The notes beneath the pieces were generated by a model that had not been told where the DNA came from, did not search any database, and saw nothing but the letters and a program-made list of their open reading frames with translations. DNA of 64,000 nt from Gemmobacter aquatilis (GTDB lineage Bacteria > Pseudomonadota > Alphaproteobacteria > Rhodobacterales > Rhodobacteraceae), in the NCBI RefSeq assembly GCF_900110025.1, contig NZ_FOCE01000012.1, positions 1 through 64,000 of the forward strand. The letters run 5' to 3'. The position numbers and the translations under genes were made by a program. Positions 7,749-16,340 of the stretch are shown one piece after another. The first letter of the stretch is position 1; each line of letters begins with the position of its first letter.

Positions 7749-9944
7749 TCAGGCGGCTTTCGCCGCAGCCGGGTCATAGAAGCCCCGACCCTGCGCCGCC
7801 ATGTCGCGCAGCACCTGCGGTGCCGCAAACCGGGCGCCATGGGCAGCCTCCAGCGCGTCGCAGATCGCCACGGCACGCGGGGCGCCGATGATGTCCAGCC
7901 AGCCGAACGGCCCGCCCGACCAGGGCGCAAAGCCCCAGCCGAGGATCGCGCCGACATCGCCTTCGCGGATGTCGGTCAACACGCCGTCTTCCAGCGCGCG
8001 CACCGCCTCCAGCACCTGCGCCATCAGCAGGCGGTGCTGGACCTGCGTCAGATCGGGTTGCACCTCGGCCAGCGGATACTGCGCTGCCAGTTCTTCCCAC
8101 AGGCCCAGCCGTTTGCCTGCCGCATCATAGGCATAGAACCCGGCATTGGATTTGCGCCCCAGCCGCCCCTGATCGGCCATTGCGAACAGCACCGCATCCA
8201 CCGCGCCATCCGGGTAGGCATCGCCCATCGCGGCCTTGGTCGCCTTGGCGATCTTCACCCCCAGATCAATCGAGGTTTCGTCCACCAGTTGCAGCGGGCC
8301 GAGCGGCATCCCCACCAGCTTGGCGGCATTTTCGATCAGCGCCGGTTCCACCCCTTCGGCCACCATGCGGATGCCCTCGTTGATATAGGGGATGATGCAG
8401 CGGTTGGCATAGAAAAAGCGGGCGTCGTTCACCACGATCGGCGTCTTGCGGATCTGGCGCACGAAATCCAGCGCCTTGGCCACGGCGCGGTCGCCGGTCT
8501 GCTTGCCCTTGATGATCTCCACCAGCATCATCTTGTCCACCGGGCTGAAGAAATGGATGCCGATGAACTGATCCGGCCGGGCAGAGGCCTTGGCCAGCGC
8601 CGAAATCGGCAGGGTGGAGGTGTTGGTGGCAAAGATGCAGTCCGGCCCGACGGCGGCTTCAACCTTGGCGGTCACTTCGGCCTTGACCTTCGGGTCTTCG
8701 AACACCGCTTCCACGATCAGGTCACACCCGACAAGGGCAGCGTAATCGGTGGTGGCGGTGATGCGGGCCAGCACCTCGGCCTTCTTCTCCGCTGTCACCT
8801 TGCGGCGCTGGATACCCTTGTCGAGCAACCCTTCCGAATAGGCCTTGCCACGATCCGCCGCGTCCTGCGCGGCGTCGATCAGCACGACCTCGATCCCGGC
8901 AGTGGCGCTGACATAGGCGATGCCCGCCCCCATCATGCCCGCCCCGATGACGCCCAGCTTCTTCACCGTCTGATCGGCAACCTTGGGCCGGTTTGCGCCC
9001 TTCTCCAGTGCTTCCTTGTTGATGAACAGTGAACGGATCATCGCGGTGGAAGACGGGTTCATCAGGACCGAGGTGAAGTGCCGCGCCTCGATCTTCAGCG
9101 CGGTGTCAAACGGCACCAGCGACCCTTCGTAAACCGCGGCCAGTAGCGCCTTGGCGGCGGGGTAAACCCCCATCGTCTTGCCATGCACCATGGCCGAGGC
9201 GCCGACAAAAGTCATGAACCCCGCCGGATGATACGGCGTGCCGCCCGGCATCTTGTAGCCCTTGGCATCCCACGGTTTCACGAGATCGGTATCCTTCGCC
9301 GCCAGAATCCACTCCTTGGCGCGGGCCAGCAGATCTTCGGGGGCCACCACCTCGTCGATGAGACCCGCCGCCTTGGCGCCCTTGGGATCGGACAGCTTGC
9401 CTTCCAGCAGGAAGGGCGCGGCCATCATCGCGCCCAGCTTGCGCACCAGCCGCGTCGTGCCACCCGCGCCGGGAAAGATGCCGACCATGATTTCCGGCAG
9501 GCCGATCTTGGCTTTGGGGTTATCGGCGGCAATGATGCGATGGCAGGCCAGCGGCAGTTCCAGCCCGATGCCAAGCGCGGTGCCGGGCAGGGCCGCCACG
9601 ATGGGCTTGCCGCCTTTCAGCGTCTTCGGGTCCATCCCCGCGCGCTCGATCTTGCGCAGGATCGCGTGGAATTGCAGGATGCCTTCAAACACGGCCTTGG
9701 CCGGTTCTGCGCCACCCTGTTCCTTCATCCGGGCGATGACGTTCAGATCCATCCCCCCGGCGAAATCCTTTTTGCCCGAGGTGACGATCACGCCCTTCAC
9801 GGCTGCATCCGCCAGTGCCGCGTCAATCAGCCCGTTCAGCTCTGCCAGCCCGGCCAGCGACAGCACGTTCATGCTCTTGCCCGGCACGTCCCAGGTGATG
9901 GTGGCAACGCCATCGGCATCGGTTGCCATGGTGAATTCGGTCAT
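7749..9944 (-). CDS. fadB: Fatty-acid oxidation protein: enoyl-CoA hydratase / 3-hydroxyacyl-CoA dehydrogenase
   Basis: The 731-residue bifunctional enzyme hydrates 2-enoyl-CoA and oxidises 3-hydroxyacyl-CoA in beta-oxidation. Residues 1-190 are a crotonase domain, with KKDFAGGMDL and the pattern TALGIGLELPLACH giving the oxyanion hole and LPEIMVGIFPGAGG carrying the catalytic Glu. From about 328 the Rossmann motif VIGAGMMGAGIAY begins the dehydrogenase, with GIHFFSPVDKMMLVEII typical of the NAD-binding part. Length is normal for FadB/FadJ. GGAGG precedes the ATG. It is the last gene of a tightly overlapping operon thiolase-cupin-cupin-fadB; whether it is the fadB or fadJ type is not decided here. 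Confidence 0.95.
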   Translation of the reverse strand: MTEFTMATDADGVATITWDVPGKSMNVLSLAGLAELNGLIDAALADAAVKGVIVTSGKKDFAGGMDLNVIARMKEQGGAEPAKAVFEGILQFHAILRKIERAGMDPKTLKGGKPIVAALPGTALGIGLELPLACHRIIAADNPKAKIGLPEIMVGIFPGAGGTTRLVRKLGAMMAAPFLLEGKLSDPKGAKAAGLIDEVVAPEDLLARAKEWILAAKDTDLVKPWDAKGYKMPGGTPYHPAGFMTFVGASAMVHGKTMGVYPAAKALLAAVYEGSLVPFDTALKIEARHFTSVLMNPSSTAMIRSLFINKEALEKGANRPKVADQTVKKLGVIGAGMMGAGIAYVSATAGIEVVLIDAAQDAADRGKAYSEGLLDKGIQRRKVTAEKKAEVLARITATTDYAALVGCDLIVEAVFEDPKVKAEVTAKVEAAVGPDCIFATNTSTLPISALAKASARPDQFIGIHFFSPVDKMMLVEIIKGKQTGDRAVAKALDFVRQIRKTPIVVNDARFFYANRCIIPYINEGIRMVAEGVEPALIENAAKLVGMPLGPLQLVDETSIDLGVKIAKATKAAMGDAYPDGAVDAVLFAMADQGRLGRKSNAGFYAYDAAGKRLGLWEELAAQYPLAEVQPDLTQVQHRLLMAQVLEAVRALEDGVLTDIREGDVGAILGWGFAPWSGGPFGWLDIIGAPRAVAICDALEAAHGARFAAPQVLRDMAAQGRGFYDPAAAKAA

Positions 9945-10411
9945 TCTTTCCTCCTCTCGGGCCAGTCGGTGCCATCGCGGCGCAGATAGCGCCGGGCCGG
10001 GCCGTCCTTATGGGTGATCAGGTCGTGATCGGTGTAATGGATGACATCGCGCTGATTGCGGGTGCCGATGACGAGATAGCGGGCCGGGGCATCCGACCGA
10101 TTGTCCAGCCGATGCCCCACCGGGGCGCCCGCAGGCCAGCAGGCGGCATCGCCCGCGCGCAGGGTGGTTTCGGTCTCCTCCACCAGAACCACCTCGCCCG
10201 CCAGCATCAGGATCATTTCATCCTCGGTCTCGTGCCAGTGACGGCGGCCCGAGGTTGATCCGGGCGGCAGTTCCTCGATGAAGGCGCCGAACTGCGTCAG
10301 CCCGCCGGGATCGGAGATCAGCTGAAAGCTGTAGGGCCCGAGGCCGCCACCCAGAACCGGATGCGCGGTATCGCTTTCGGTCACAAACGGGGGCAGGGCG
10401 ACCTTGGGCAT
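9941..10411 (-). CDS. Cupin domain protein (downstream paralogue)
   Basis: The 156-residue single-domain cupin has both metal-binding motifs: RHWHETEDE (His58, His60, Glu63/65) and PAGAPVGHRLDN (His100). Such proteins bind Fe, Mn, Zn or Ni and may be dioxygenases, isomerases or sensors; the reaction is unknown. It is paralogous to the gene immediately upstream, with the same length and GGLTQFG..LPPGS/LQPGA layout. The start ATG shares one base with that gene's stop, and its own stop overlaps the fadB start by 4 nt. Position inside a beta-oxidation operon suggests a role in CoA-ester or fatty-acid metabolism, by inference only. Confidence 0.88.
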   Translation of the reverse strand: MPKVALPPFVTESDTAHPVLGGGLGPYSFQLISDPGGLTQFGAFIEELPPGSTSGRRHWHETEDEMILMLAGEVVLVEETETTLRAGDAACWPAGAPVGHRLDNRSDAPARYLVIGTRNQRDVIHYTDHDLITHKDGPARRYLRRDGTDWPERRKE

Positions 10412-10881
10412 CAGCGCGGGCCTTCCCAATCGCTGCCATCCTTGTAGGTGAAGCGCGCTTTGCCGCCGCCGATTTCCACCCGCAGATCGACATCGGAATA
10501 GGTGGCCACCTCTTGCGGCGCCTTGGTGCCCGCCACAAGAAACTTCGCTACGGCGGCAGAGCGGTTGATGAAGTGGTGCCCGTTCGGATTGCCCGCCGGA
10601 AAGGCCGCACAATCGCCCAGCCGCATCACGGTTTCGCCCGCGTCCTCCACCAGCACACATTCGCCCTCGATCACCATGACGAATTCGTCTTCGTTCTGGT
10701 GCCAGTGGCGCAACGAAGATAGCGCCCCCGGCTGCAGGATCACGAGGTTCACCCCGAACTGCGTCAGCCCCCCGGCATCGCCCAGCCGCAGGCTGGACCG
10801 GCCCGCCATCATCTCGGCATAGGGCGCGGGGTAGATGGAGCCGGTCTTGACCGGCACTTTCGTCAGATCAAGTTTCGGCAT
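10411..10881 (-). CDS. Cupin domain protein (upstream paralogue)
   Basis: This 156-residue cupin begins MPKLDLTKVPVKTGS. It carries RHWHQNEDEF (His59, His61, Glu65/67) and PAGNPNGHHFIN (His102/103), a complete set of metal ligands. It has the same length as the following cupin and clear similarity, so the pair arose by duplication. The chosen start shares one base with the thiolase stop (TGATG); a longer start at 10929 would lie inside the thiolase gene. The C-terminus ends KARFTYKDGSDWEGPR, a tail with a YxDG.DWP/EG pattern also found in the paralogue. The substrate is unknown. Confidence 0.88.
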   Translation of the reverse strand: MPKLDLTKVPVKTGSIYPAPYAEMMAGRSSLRLGDAGGLTQFGVNLVILQPGALSSLRHWHQNEDEFVMVIEGECVLVEDAGETVMRLGDCAAFPAGNPNGHHFINRSAAVAKFLVAGTKAPQEVATYSDVDLRVEIGGGKARFTYKDGSDWEGPR

Positions 10882-12092
10882 CACACCCTCTCGATGATCG
10901 TGGCCACACCCATGCCGCTGGCGATGCACAGCGTGGCAAGGCCAGTGGATTTGCCCGTCCGCTCCAGCTCGTCCAGCAGGGTGCCGATGATGATCGCCCC
11001 GGTGGCCCCCAGCGGGTGGCCCATGGCGATCGAGCCGCCGTTGACGTTGACTCGTGCCGGGTCCACGTCGAACGCCTGCTGGAAGCGCAGCACGACCGAG
11101 GCGAAGGCCTCGTTCACCTCGAACAGGTCGATGTCACCGATGGCCATGCCGCTGTCGCGCAGGATCTTTTCGGTCACCGGCACCGGCCCGGTCAGCATGA
11201 TCGTCGGATCGGTGCCGATCTTCGCCGTGGCCCGGATGCGGGCACGGGGTTTCAGCCCATGGGCCGCGCCGAAATCGGCGTTGCCGATCAGAATGGCCGC
11301 TGCACCGTCCACGATGCCCGAGGAATTGCCTGCGTGGTGGATATGCTCGATCCGCTCCAGATGCGGATATTTCATCAGCGCCACCCTGTCGAAACCGGGC
11401 ATCCCCTCGCCCATGTCCTTGAAGGCGGGTTTCAGGCTGGCCAGTGCCGCCATGTCGGTGCCCGGGCGGATATATTCGTCATGGTCCAGAATGGTCAGCC
11501 CGTTCATATCGCGCACCGGCACGATCGAGCGGGCGAAACGCTTGTCGGCCCAGGCGGCAACGGCGCGGCGCTGGCTTTCCACGGCCAGCGCATCGGCCAT
11601 CTCGCGGGTGAAACCATATTCGGTGGCGATGATGTCGGCGCTGATACCCTGCGGCACGAAATAGGTCTTCATCGCCAGCGTCGGGTCCACTGCAATGGCC
11701 GCGCCGTCAGATCCCATGGCGACGCGGCTCATCATCTCCACCCCGCCAGCGATATAGGCCGACCCGGCGCCGCCCTTCACCTGATTGGCGGCCAGATTGA
11801 CCGCCTCCATCCCCGAGGCGCAGAAACGGTTGATCGCCAGACCGGGGATCGCCTGATCGAGGTTCGAAGCCAGCACGGCAGAACGGGCAAGGCAGCCGCC
11901 CTGTTCGCCGATCTGCGTGACATTGCCCCAGATCACATCCTCCACCGCAGGACCCGAAAGCCCGTTGCGCGACTGGATCGCATTGAGCATCTGCGCCGAC
12001 AGGGCGACCGAAGTCACCTCATGCAGCGCGCCATCCGGGCGGCCCTTGCCCCGCGGGCTGCGGATCGCATCATAGATATAGGCTTCGGTCAT
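10881..12092 (-). CDS. fadA: Acetyl-CoA C-acyltransferase (thiolase)
   Basis: The 403-residue thiolase cleaves 3-ketoacyl-CoA with CoA in beta-oxidation, or condenses acetyl-CoA in the reverse direction. The nucleophilic Cys91 lies in AINRFCASGMEAVN. The distal motif NVNGGSIAMGHPLGATGA supplies the catalytic His, and the C-terminal CIASGMGVATIIERV carries the second Cys. CGGAGGAGAG precedes the ATG. It leads an operon of four genes joined by 1-4-nt overlaps and ending with fadB. The symbol follows the pairing with fadB; an AtoB-type acetyl-CoA acetyltransferase is the alternative. Confidence 0.93.
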   Translation of the reverse strand: MTEAYIYDAIRSPRGKGRPDGALHEVTSVALSAQMLNAIQSRNGLSGPAVEDVIWGNVTQIGEQGGCLARSAVLASNLDQAIPGLAINRFCASGMEAVNLAANQVKGGAGSAYIAGGVEMMSRVAMGSDGAAIAVDPTLAMKTYFVPQGISADIIATEYGFTREMADALAVESQRRAVAAWADKRFARSIVPVRDMNGLTILDHDEYIRPGTDMAALASLKPAFKDMGEGMPGFDRVALMKYPHLERIEHIHHAGNSSGIVDGAAAILIGNADFGAAHGLKPRARIRATAKIGTDPTIMLTGPVPVTEKILRDSGMAIGDIDLFEVNEAFASVVLRFQQAFDVDPARVNVNGGSIAMGHPLGATGAIIIGTLLDELERTGKSTGLATLCIASGMGVATIIERV

Positions 12093-12188
12093 TCTCTCCT
12101 CCGGGGTCGTCTGGTTGGGGCGAGCCTAGCAGCGCCGCCCCTGCTTGTGGGATATGCCGTCACGTCCCGGCCTGCCCGTCACGCTGCG

Positions 12189-12824
12189 TCACGCGCGGTC
12201 GGACGGATTGCCGGGCATCAGGTCATAGGGATGTTTCCAGCCGGGCAGGGTGGCGATCCGGCCCAGCCAGCGGTCGATATGCGGCCAGTCGGCGCGGGTG
12301 AATCCGAAAGGCTCGGGGTAATAGAGATAGCCGCAGCAGGAAAAGTCGGCGATGGTCGGGCCGGTGTCGGCGATCCAGTCCCGCTGTGCGAGGTGATCGT
12401 TCAGCACGGTATAGGCGGCCTTGAGCCGCCCTTGCAGGAACGGGATCACGCCTTCGGGCCGTTTTTCGGCGGACAGGAAGTTCATCAGAAAGCGGCAGGT
12501 GCCTGCCTGACCGGAAAGTTTGTGATTGTCCCACAACACCCAGCGCCAGACTTCCTGCTGCGCGGCAGGGGTACTGCCGCCGAACCGGCCGGTCTTGCGG
12601 GCGATATGGTCAAGGATCATGCCCGATTGCGTCAGCACCTCACCGTCCTCGACCAGCACCGGCACTTCGCCCATCGGGTTGATCGCACGGAAGGCCGGGC
12701 CTCGGGTTTCGCCGTTGAAGAAATCCACAAACACCGGCTGCCAGTCCGCCCCCGCGAGGGTCAGGGCAAGGGCGGCCTTGTAGGCATTGCCGCTTTCACC
12801 AAAACAGTAGAGTTGCGCTGTCAT
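12189..12824 (-). CDS. Glutathione S-transferase family protein
   Basis: The 211-residue cytoplasmic protein has an N-terminal thioredoxin-like domain (residues 1-80; LYCFGESGNAYKAALALTL, then the cis-Pro motif NPMGEVPVLVEDGEVLTQSGMIL) and a C-terminal helical domain with the N-capping-type motif PTIADFSCCGYL. It would conjugate glutathione to electrophiles or act in isomerisation or peroxide reduction. AGGAAGGAC precedes the ATG. It stands alone between the thiolase operon and the acyl-CoA dehydrogenase region. The substrate cannot be told. Confidence 0.9.
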   Translation of the reverse strand: MTAQLYCFGESGNAYKAALALTLAGADWQPVFVDFFNGETRGPAFRAINPMGEVPVLVEDGEVLTQSGMILDHIARKTGRFGGSTPAAQQEVWRWVLWDNHKLSGQAGTCRFLMNFLSAEKRPEGVIPFLQGRLKAAYTVLNDHLAQRDWIADTGPTIADFSCCGYLYYPEPFGFTRADWPHIDRWLGRIATLPGWKHPYDLMPGNPSDRA

Positions 12825-12856
12825 GTCTTATGTCCTTCCTGTGGGATCTGTCGGCA

Positions 12857-12877
12857 GCGGGGGCTTCGCGCCCCCGC
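12857..12877. terminator. GC-rich hairpin beside interspersed repeat
   Basis: GCGGGGGC (12857-12864) pairs with GCCCCCGC (12870-12877) around TTCGC. It sits between the 5' end of the leftward GST gene and the next leftward gene, directly next to copy 1 of the interspersed motif. It could end transcription from upstream, though no T-run follows on the transcribed strand. Confidence 0.35.
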
Positions 12878-12886
12878 ACCCCCGCG

Positions 12887-12908
12887 GAGTATTTTGGCCA
12901 GGATGAAA
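12887..12908 (+). repeat. Interspersed motif, copy 1
   Basis: A 22-bp copy of the core GAGTATTTTGGCCAGGATGA. It is the exact reverse complement of copy 2 at 13040-13061. Both lie in the spacer between the GST gene and a 70-aa ORF, 131 bp apart, so they could form a large hairpin. Confidence 0.7.
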
Positions 12909-13039
12909 GGGATTTGTTAACTTTGTTCCTGTTTCCTGACGCTACGGAACAGGCTGGAGAGCCGATGACCGTCCAGGGTGAAGCCCCATCCCGATAAATC
13001 GCATAGCCAAGGCGTCAAGCGGGGTGGGGTGGATCGCGG

Positions 13040-13061
13040 TTTCATCCTGGCCAAAATACTC
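13040..13061 (-). repeat. Interspersed motif, copy 2 (inverted to copy 1)
   Basis: All 22 bases are the reverse complement of 12887-12908. The spacer 12825-13093 holds no gene besides this inverted pair and the GC hairpin. Confidence 0.7.
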
Positions 13062-13093
13062 TCCCGCCGAAGGCGCCCGCATCCTCCATCTGC

Positions 13094-13306
13094 TCAGCGT
13101 TTCCGGCTGTCGATCTCGGCATTGAACAGGCGCAGCCGGTGGGTCAGATTGTCTGCATCAATCACGCTCGACCAGTTCTCGAACAGGAAGGACAGCGCCT
13201 CGCCTTCGTCCAGCCCCGCCTCCTGGGCAAAGCGTTTCAGGCGGCGATAGCCGTCTTCGGTCATGGCAACGGGAAAGCGGCGGGTGAGGCGAAAGCGTTT
13301 CGGCAT
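13094..13306 (-). CDS. Conserved-looking small basic protein (70 aa)
   Basis: The protein reads MPKRFRLTRRFPVAMTEDGY and continues with two helices and LSFLFENWSSVIDADNL. It is basic at both ends, lacks Cys and has no membrane segment. The MTEDGYRRLKRFAQEAGLDEGEALSFL part resembles a short helix-turn-helix or ribbon-helix-helix arrangement, so DNA binding is possible but unproven. GGAG precedes the ATG with good spacing. It lies just downstream of the acyl-CoA dehydrogenase gene on the same strand. No family name is claimed. Confidence 0.6.
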   Translation of the reverse strand: MPKRFRLTRRFPVAMTEDGYRRLKRFAQEAGLDEGEALSFLFENWSSVIDADNLTHRLRLFNAEIDSRKR

Positions 13307-13375
13307 GGGGAACTCCGGCTGGGCCGGGCCGGAATTTTCGCAGAAAATTCGCGGCCCTTCGGGATATGCCCCAGC

Positions 13376-15151
13376 TTAGAACGCCTCTGCGCGCAGCGCC
13401 ATAACCGTCTCGGCGCCGCTTTCGATCCGGGCCAGATGCGTGGCGCAGGCGGGAAGTTGGCGCGCCATGTAATAGCGGCCGGTGGCGATCTTGGTTTCAT
13501 GGAACGGCGTGTCCTCCGCCCCGGCATCCAGCGCCGTGAAGGCCGCCTTCGCCATGCGCGTCCACATCAGGCCGAGGCAGACATGGCCCATCAGGTGCAT
13601 GAAGTCATAAGACCCGGCCAGCGCCGCATTGGGGGTCTTCATGCCGTTCTGCATGAAGAACATGCCCGCCGCCTGCATCTGCTTCGAGGCGGTTTTCAGC
13701 GCATCGGTGAAGGGCTGCATCCGCGCATCGCCCTCATGCGCCTTGCATTCGGCTTTCACCAGATCAAAGAACGCCATAACCGGCTTGCCGCCATCACTGG
13801 CCAGCTTGCGCCCCACCAGATCCAGCGCCTGCACGCCATTCGCGCCTTCGTAAATCTGGGCGATGCGGGCGTCGCGCACGAACTGGCTCATGCCCTGTTC
13901 TTCGATATAGCCATGACCACCATAGATCTGCTGGGCCTGCACCGCCATCTCGAAGCCCTTGTCGGTCTGGAACCCCTTGATCACCGGGGTCAGCAGGCCC
14001 ACCAGCCCATCGGCATCCTTGTCGCCCATCCGGTGATAGCGGTCGATTAACGAGGCGCCCCAGAAGGTCAGCGCGCGGGCGCCTTCGACAAAGCTTTTCT
14101 GATCCATCAGATTGCGGCGGATGTCGGGATGCACGATCAGCGGATCGGCGGGGCCGGCGGGGTTCTTCACCCCGGTCACGTCGCGGCCTTGCAGGCGGTC
14201 TTTCGCATAGGCGACCGCGTTCTGATAGGCTGCTTCCGCCACCGCATAACCCTGCAGGCCCACGCCCAGCCGCGCCTCGTTCATCATGGTGAACATGGCG
14301 CGCATCCCCTTGTGCAACTCGCCCAGCAGGAAGCCGGTCGCGCCGTCATAATTCATCACGCAGGTCGCGTTGCCATGGATGCCCATCTTCTCTTCGATCT
14401 TGCCGACCGACACGGCGTTGCGCGCGCCAAGGCTGCCATCGGCGTTGACCATGTATTTCGGCACGATGAACAGCGAGATGCCCTTGGTGCCCTCGCCGCC
14501 GCCCGGTGCCTTGGCCAGCACCAGATGGATGATGTTGTCGGCCAGATCGTGATCGCCCGCCGAGATGAAGATCTTCTGCCCGGTGAGGCGATAGCTGCCA
14601 TCGGTCTGAGGCTCGGCCTTGGTGCGCATCATCCCCAGATCGGTGCCGCAATGCGGCTCGGTCAGGTTCATCGTGCCGGTCCAGTCGCAAGTGACCATCT
14701 TCGGCAGGTAGGTTGCCTTCTGCGCCTCTGTGCCATGGGTATGGATCGCCGAATAGGCGCCATGGGTCAGGCCCTGATACATGTTGAAGGCCATGTTGGC
14801 CGACACGAAAATCTCGCCCACGGCCGAGTTCATCAGATAGGGCAGGCCCTGGCCACCATAAGCCGGATCGCAGTCCAGCGCTGTCCAGCCGCCGTCTTTC
14901 ATCGCGGCGAAGGCCGCCTTGAACCCTGCGGGGGTGCGCACCACACCGTTTTCCAGCACGCAGCCTTCCCGGTCGCCCACCGCGTTCAGCGGCGCCAGCA
15001 CTTCGGCGGCGACCTTGCCGGCCTCCTCCAGCACCGCCAACGTGAAGCCTGCATCCAGATCCGCATAGCCGGGTACGCCGGTTTCGGTCACTTTCAGCAC
15101 GTTCTGCAGCAGAAACTGCATGTCTTTCACGGGGGCGGTGTAGGTCGTCAT
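13376..15151 (-). CDS. Acyl-CoA dehydrogenase with C-terminal extension
   Basis: The 591-residue FAD enzyme introduces a 2,3-double bond into an acyl-CoA. It belongs to the long-type family with an extra C-terminal domain. Family features are [18 protein letters not shown] (flavin-binding region), [11 protein letters not shown] and, near residue 430, [20 protein letters not shown], whose Glu is the expected base. GAGGGAGAG precedes the ATG at 15151. This subfamily includes FadE-type enzymes and DmdC of the DMSP demethylation pathway; no other dmd genes are here, so a general acyl-CoA substrate is more likely. It lies 25 nt behind merR, which probably controls it. Confidence 0.93.
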   Translation of the reverse strand: MTTYTAPVKDMQFLLQNVLKVTETGVPGYADLDAGFTLAVLEEAGKVAAEVLAPLNAVGDREGCVLENGVVRTPAGFKAAFAAMKDGGWTALDCDPAYGGQGLPYLMNSAVGEIFVSANMAFNMYQGLTHGAYSAIHTHGTEAQKATYLPKMVTCDWTGTMNLTEPHCGTDLGMMRTKAEPQTDGSYRLTGQKIFISAGDHDLADNIIHLVLAKAPGGGEGTKGISLFIVPKYMVNADGSLGARNAVSVGKIEEKMGIHGNATCVMNYDGATGFLLGELHKGMRAMFTMMNEARLGVGLQGYAVAEAAYQNAVAYAKDRLQGRDVTGVKNPAGPADPLIVHPDIRRNLMDQKSFVEGARALTFWGASLIDRYHRMGDKDADGLVGLLTPVIKGFQTDKGFEMAVQAQQIYGGHGYIEEQGMSQFVRDARIAQIYEGANGVQALDLVGRKLASDGGKPVMAFFDLVKAECKAHEGDARMQPFTDALKTASKQMQAAGMFFMQNGMKTPNAALAGSYDFMHLMGHVCLGLMWTRMAKAAFTALDAGAEDTPFHETKIATGRYYMARQLPACATHLARIESGAETVMALRAEAF

Positions 15152-15176
15152 CAGTCTCTCCCTCTGATGGTTCAGC

Positions 15177-15590
15177 TCATTCGGCGGCCTTTCGGAGGCC
15201 CGCCAGCACTTCTTCCCCCCAGGACATCTGTGCCCTGAGGTCGGCAATCGCCTCGTTCAGCGTGTCCCGCTCCTGCTCCAGCACCTGCAGCCGTTCGCGG
15301 GCCAGATCATAGGTCCGCGACAGTTGGGCCTCTTGCGTGCCGTCGCGGTCATACAGGTCCAGCAACTGCCGGATGTCTTCCAGCGAGAAGCCAAAACGTT
15401 TGCCGCGCAGGATCAGCTTCAACCGCGCGCGGTCGCGGCGGGTGAACAGGCGCTTGGTGCCCTGGCGGATCGGGAACAGCAGTTCCTTCTGTTCGTAGAA
15501 GCGAAGCGTGCGGGGCGTCACGTCGAAGGCGTCGCACATTTCGCGGATGGTCATCGTATCCGGCCGGGCCGGGGTGGGTTTCGGTATCAT
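15177..15590 (-). CDS. MerR-family regulator of the acyl-CoA dehydrogenase operon
   Basis: The 137-residue regulator has a MerR winged-helix DNA-binding domain ([25 protein letters not shown], then [30 protein letters not shown]) and a C-terminal coiled coil for dimerisation. No Cys-rich metal loop is present, which argues against metal sensing and fits regulators of fatty-acid or branched-chain amino-acid degradation such as LiuR. A shorter start at 15554 is possible because neither start has a strong ribosome binding site. It is followed by the acyl-CoA dehydrogenase gene in the same direction and preceded by palindromes that may be its own operators. Confidence 0.88.
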   Translation of the reverse strand: MIPKPTPARPDTMTIREMCDAFDVTPRTLRFYEQKELLFPIRQGTKRLFTRRDRARLKLILRGKRFGFSLEDIRQLLDLYDRDGTQEAQLSRTYDLARERLQVLEQERDTLNEAIADLRAQMSWGEEVLAGLRKAAE

Positions 15591-15663
15591 GGCGGGTCAC
15601 TCGCAGAACAGTTTCTGCGGTGAAAATGTAGGCTTGCCGGGAGTGATACCAGAGAAACCGAAG

Positions 15664-15689
15664 TTGACGTAAATGTAACGTCACGTCAA
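15664..15689. promoter_or_regulatory. Palindromic operator candidate (MerR/LiuR-like)
   Basis: TTGACGT (15664-15670) and ACGTCAA (15683-15689) form an inverted repeat. An inner pair TGACGT / ACGTCA (15665-15670, 15678-15683) with a 7-bp spacer gives a 19-bp palindrome, the size typical for MerR-type operators. It lies 74 nt upstream of the merR start and is a likely autoregulatory site. Confidence 0.5.
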
Positions 15690-15697
15690 ACGACAGG

Positions 15698-15710
15698 TGA
15701 CGTAATGTCA
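15698..15710. promoter_or_regulatory. Second half-palindrome of the same type
   Basis: TGACGTAATGTCA pairs TGAC with GTCA over 13 bp and repeats the TGACGT core found 28 bp away. It lies upstream of the merR-acyl-CoA dehydrogenase operon and downstream of the second merR gene. It may be a second binding site for the same regulator. Confidence 0.4.
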
Positions 15711-15819
15711 GTGAAAATGACGCCGGGGAAACGCAACTTTATGACCCGGAAATCTGCCGTTCAAAGCGGTATGAGCCGCAACCGAAGCGGTGTGAAGGGC
15801 GGCAGATGCGGGTTTCGAC

Positions 15820-16191
15820 TCAGGTGTCCAGCTCGCGCAGGGCGGTTTGGCGCAGGTCGCGCAGGTCGTCGATCGCGGCATCCAGTTCGGCCCGCTGGGT
15901 GGCCAGCGCGTCAAGCTGGCGGTCGGCCATGGCGATCCAGGCTTCCAGTTGTGGCCGGGTGCCCTTTTGCTGATAGATCAGCAGCCACTGGCGGATTTCT
16001 TCCAGCGAGAACCCGAAGCGGCGACCACGCAGCACCAGCGTCATCCGGGCGATTTCGCGGGCGCCATAGAACCGCGCGCGGCCTTCCTTCTGCGGGGCGA
16101 GCAACTCGATATATTCGTAATAGCGCAGGGTTCGCGGGGTCACGTCGAACCGGGCGCACATTTCCTTGAAGGTCAGGCGGGTCTCGGTCAT
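15820..16191 (-). CDS. MerR-family transcriptional regulator (second copy)
   Basis: The 123-residue protein has the same architecture as the downstream mer[26 protein letters not shown], then LVLRGRRFGFSLEEIRQWLLIY and a coiled-coil C-terminus. The recognition helices are nearly identical ([11 protein letters not shown]), so the two are paralogues that may share operators. GGAGGA precedes the ATG. It is transcribed away from the two PaaI thioesterase genes, whose promoter region (16192-16340) it shares. No metal-binding Cys are present. Confidence 0.88.
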   Translation of the reverse strand: MTETRLTFKEMCARFDVTPRTLRYYEYIELLAPQKEGRARFYGAREIARMTLVLRGRRFGFSLEEIRQWLLIYQQKGTRPQLEAWIAMADRQLDALATQRAELDAAIDDLRDLRQTALRELDT

Positions 16192-16340
16192 GGGGTCCTC
16201 CTGCCCGCACCCTAAGGGAAAGACGGGGGGAAGCGCAATCCGCCCGGGCAGGGCCGGAACGTCATGTGCTGCAGTGCCGCGAGAGGGCTTGCAGCCCGGG
16301 CGGCGCCAGTGTCACATGAGACCATCTGAAAGGACATGCC

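Noticed and set aside
7626-9032. 468-codon rightward ORF antisense to the fadB-type gene
   Set aside because: A long open frame opposite a high-GC gene with His/Gln/Gly-rich translation; the fadB-type reading has full family motifs.
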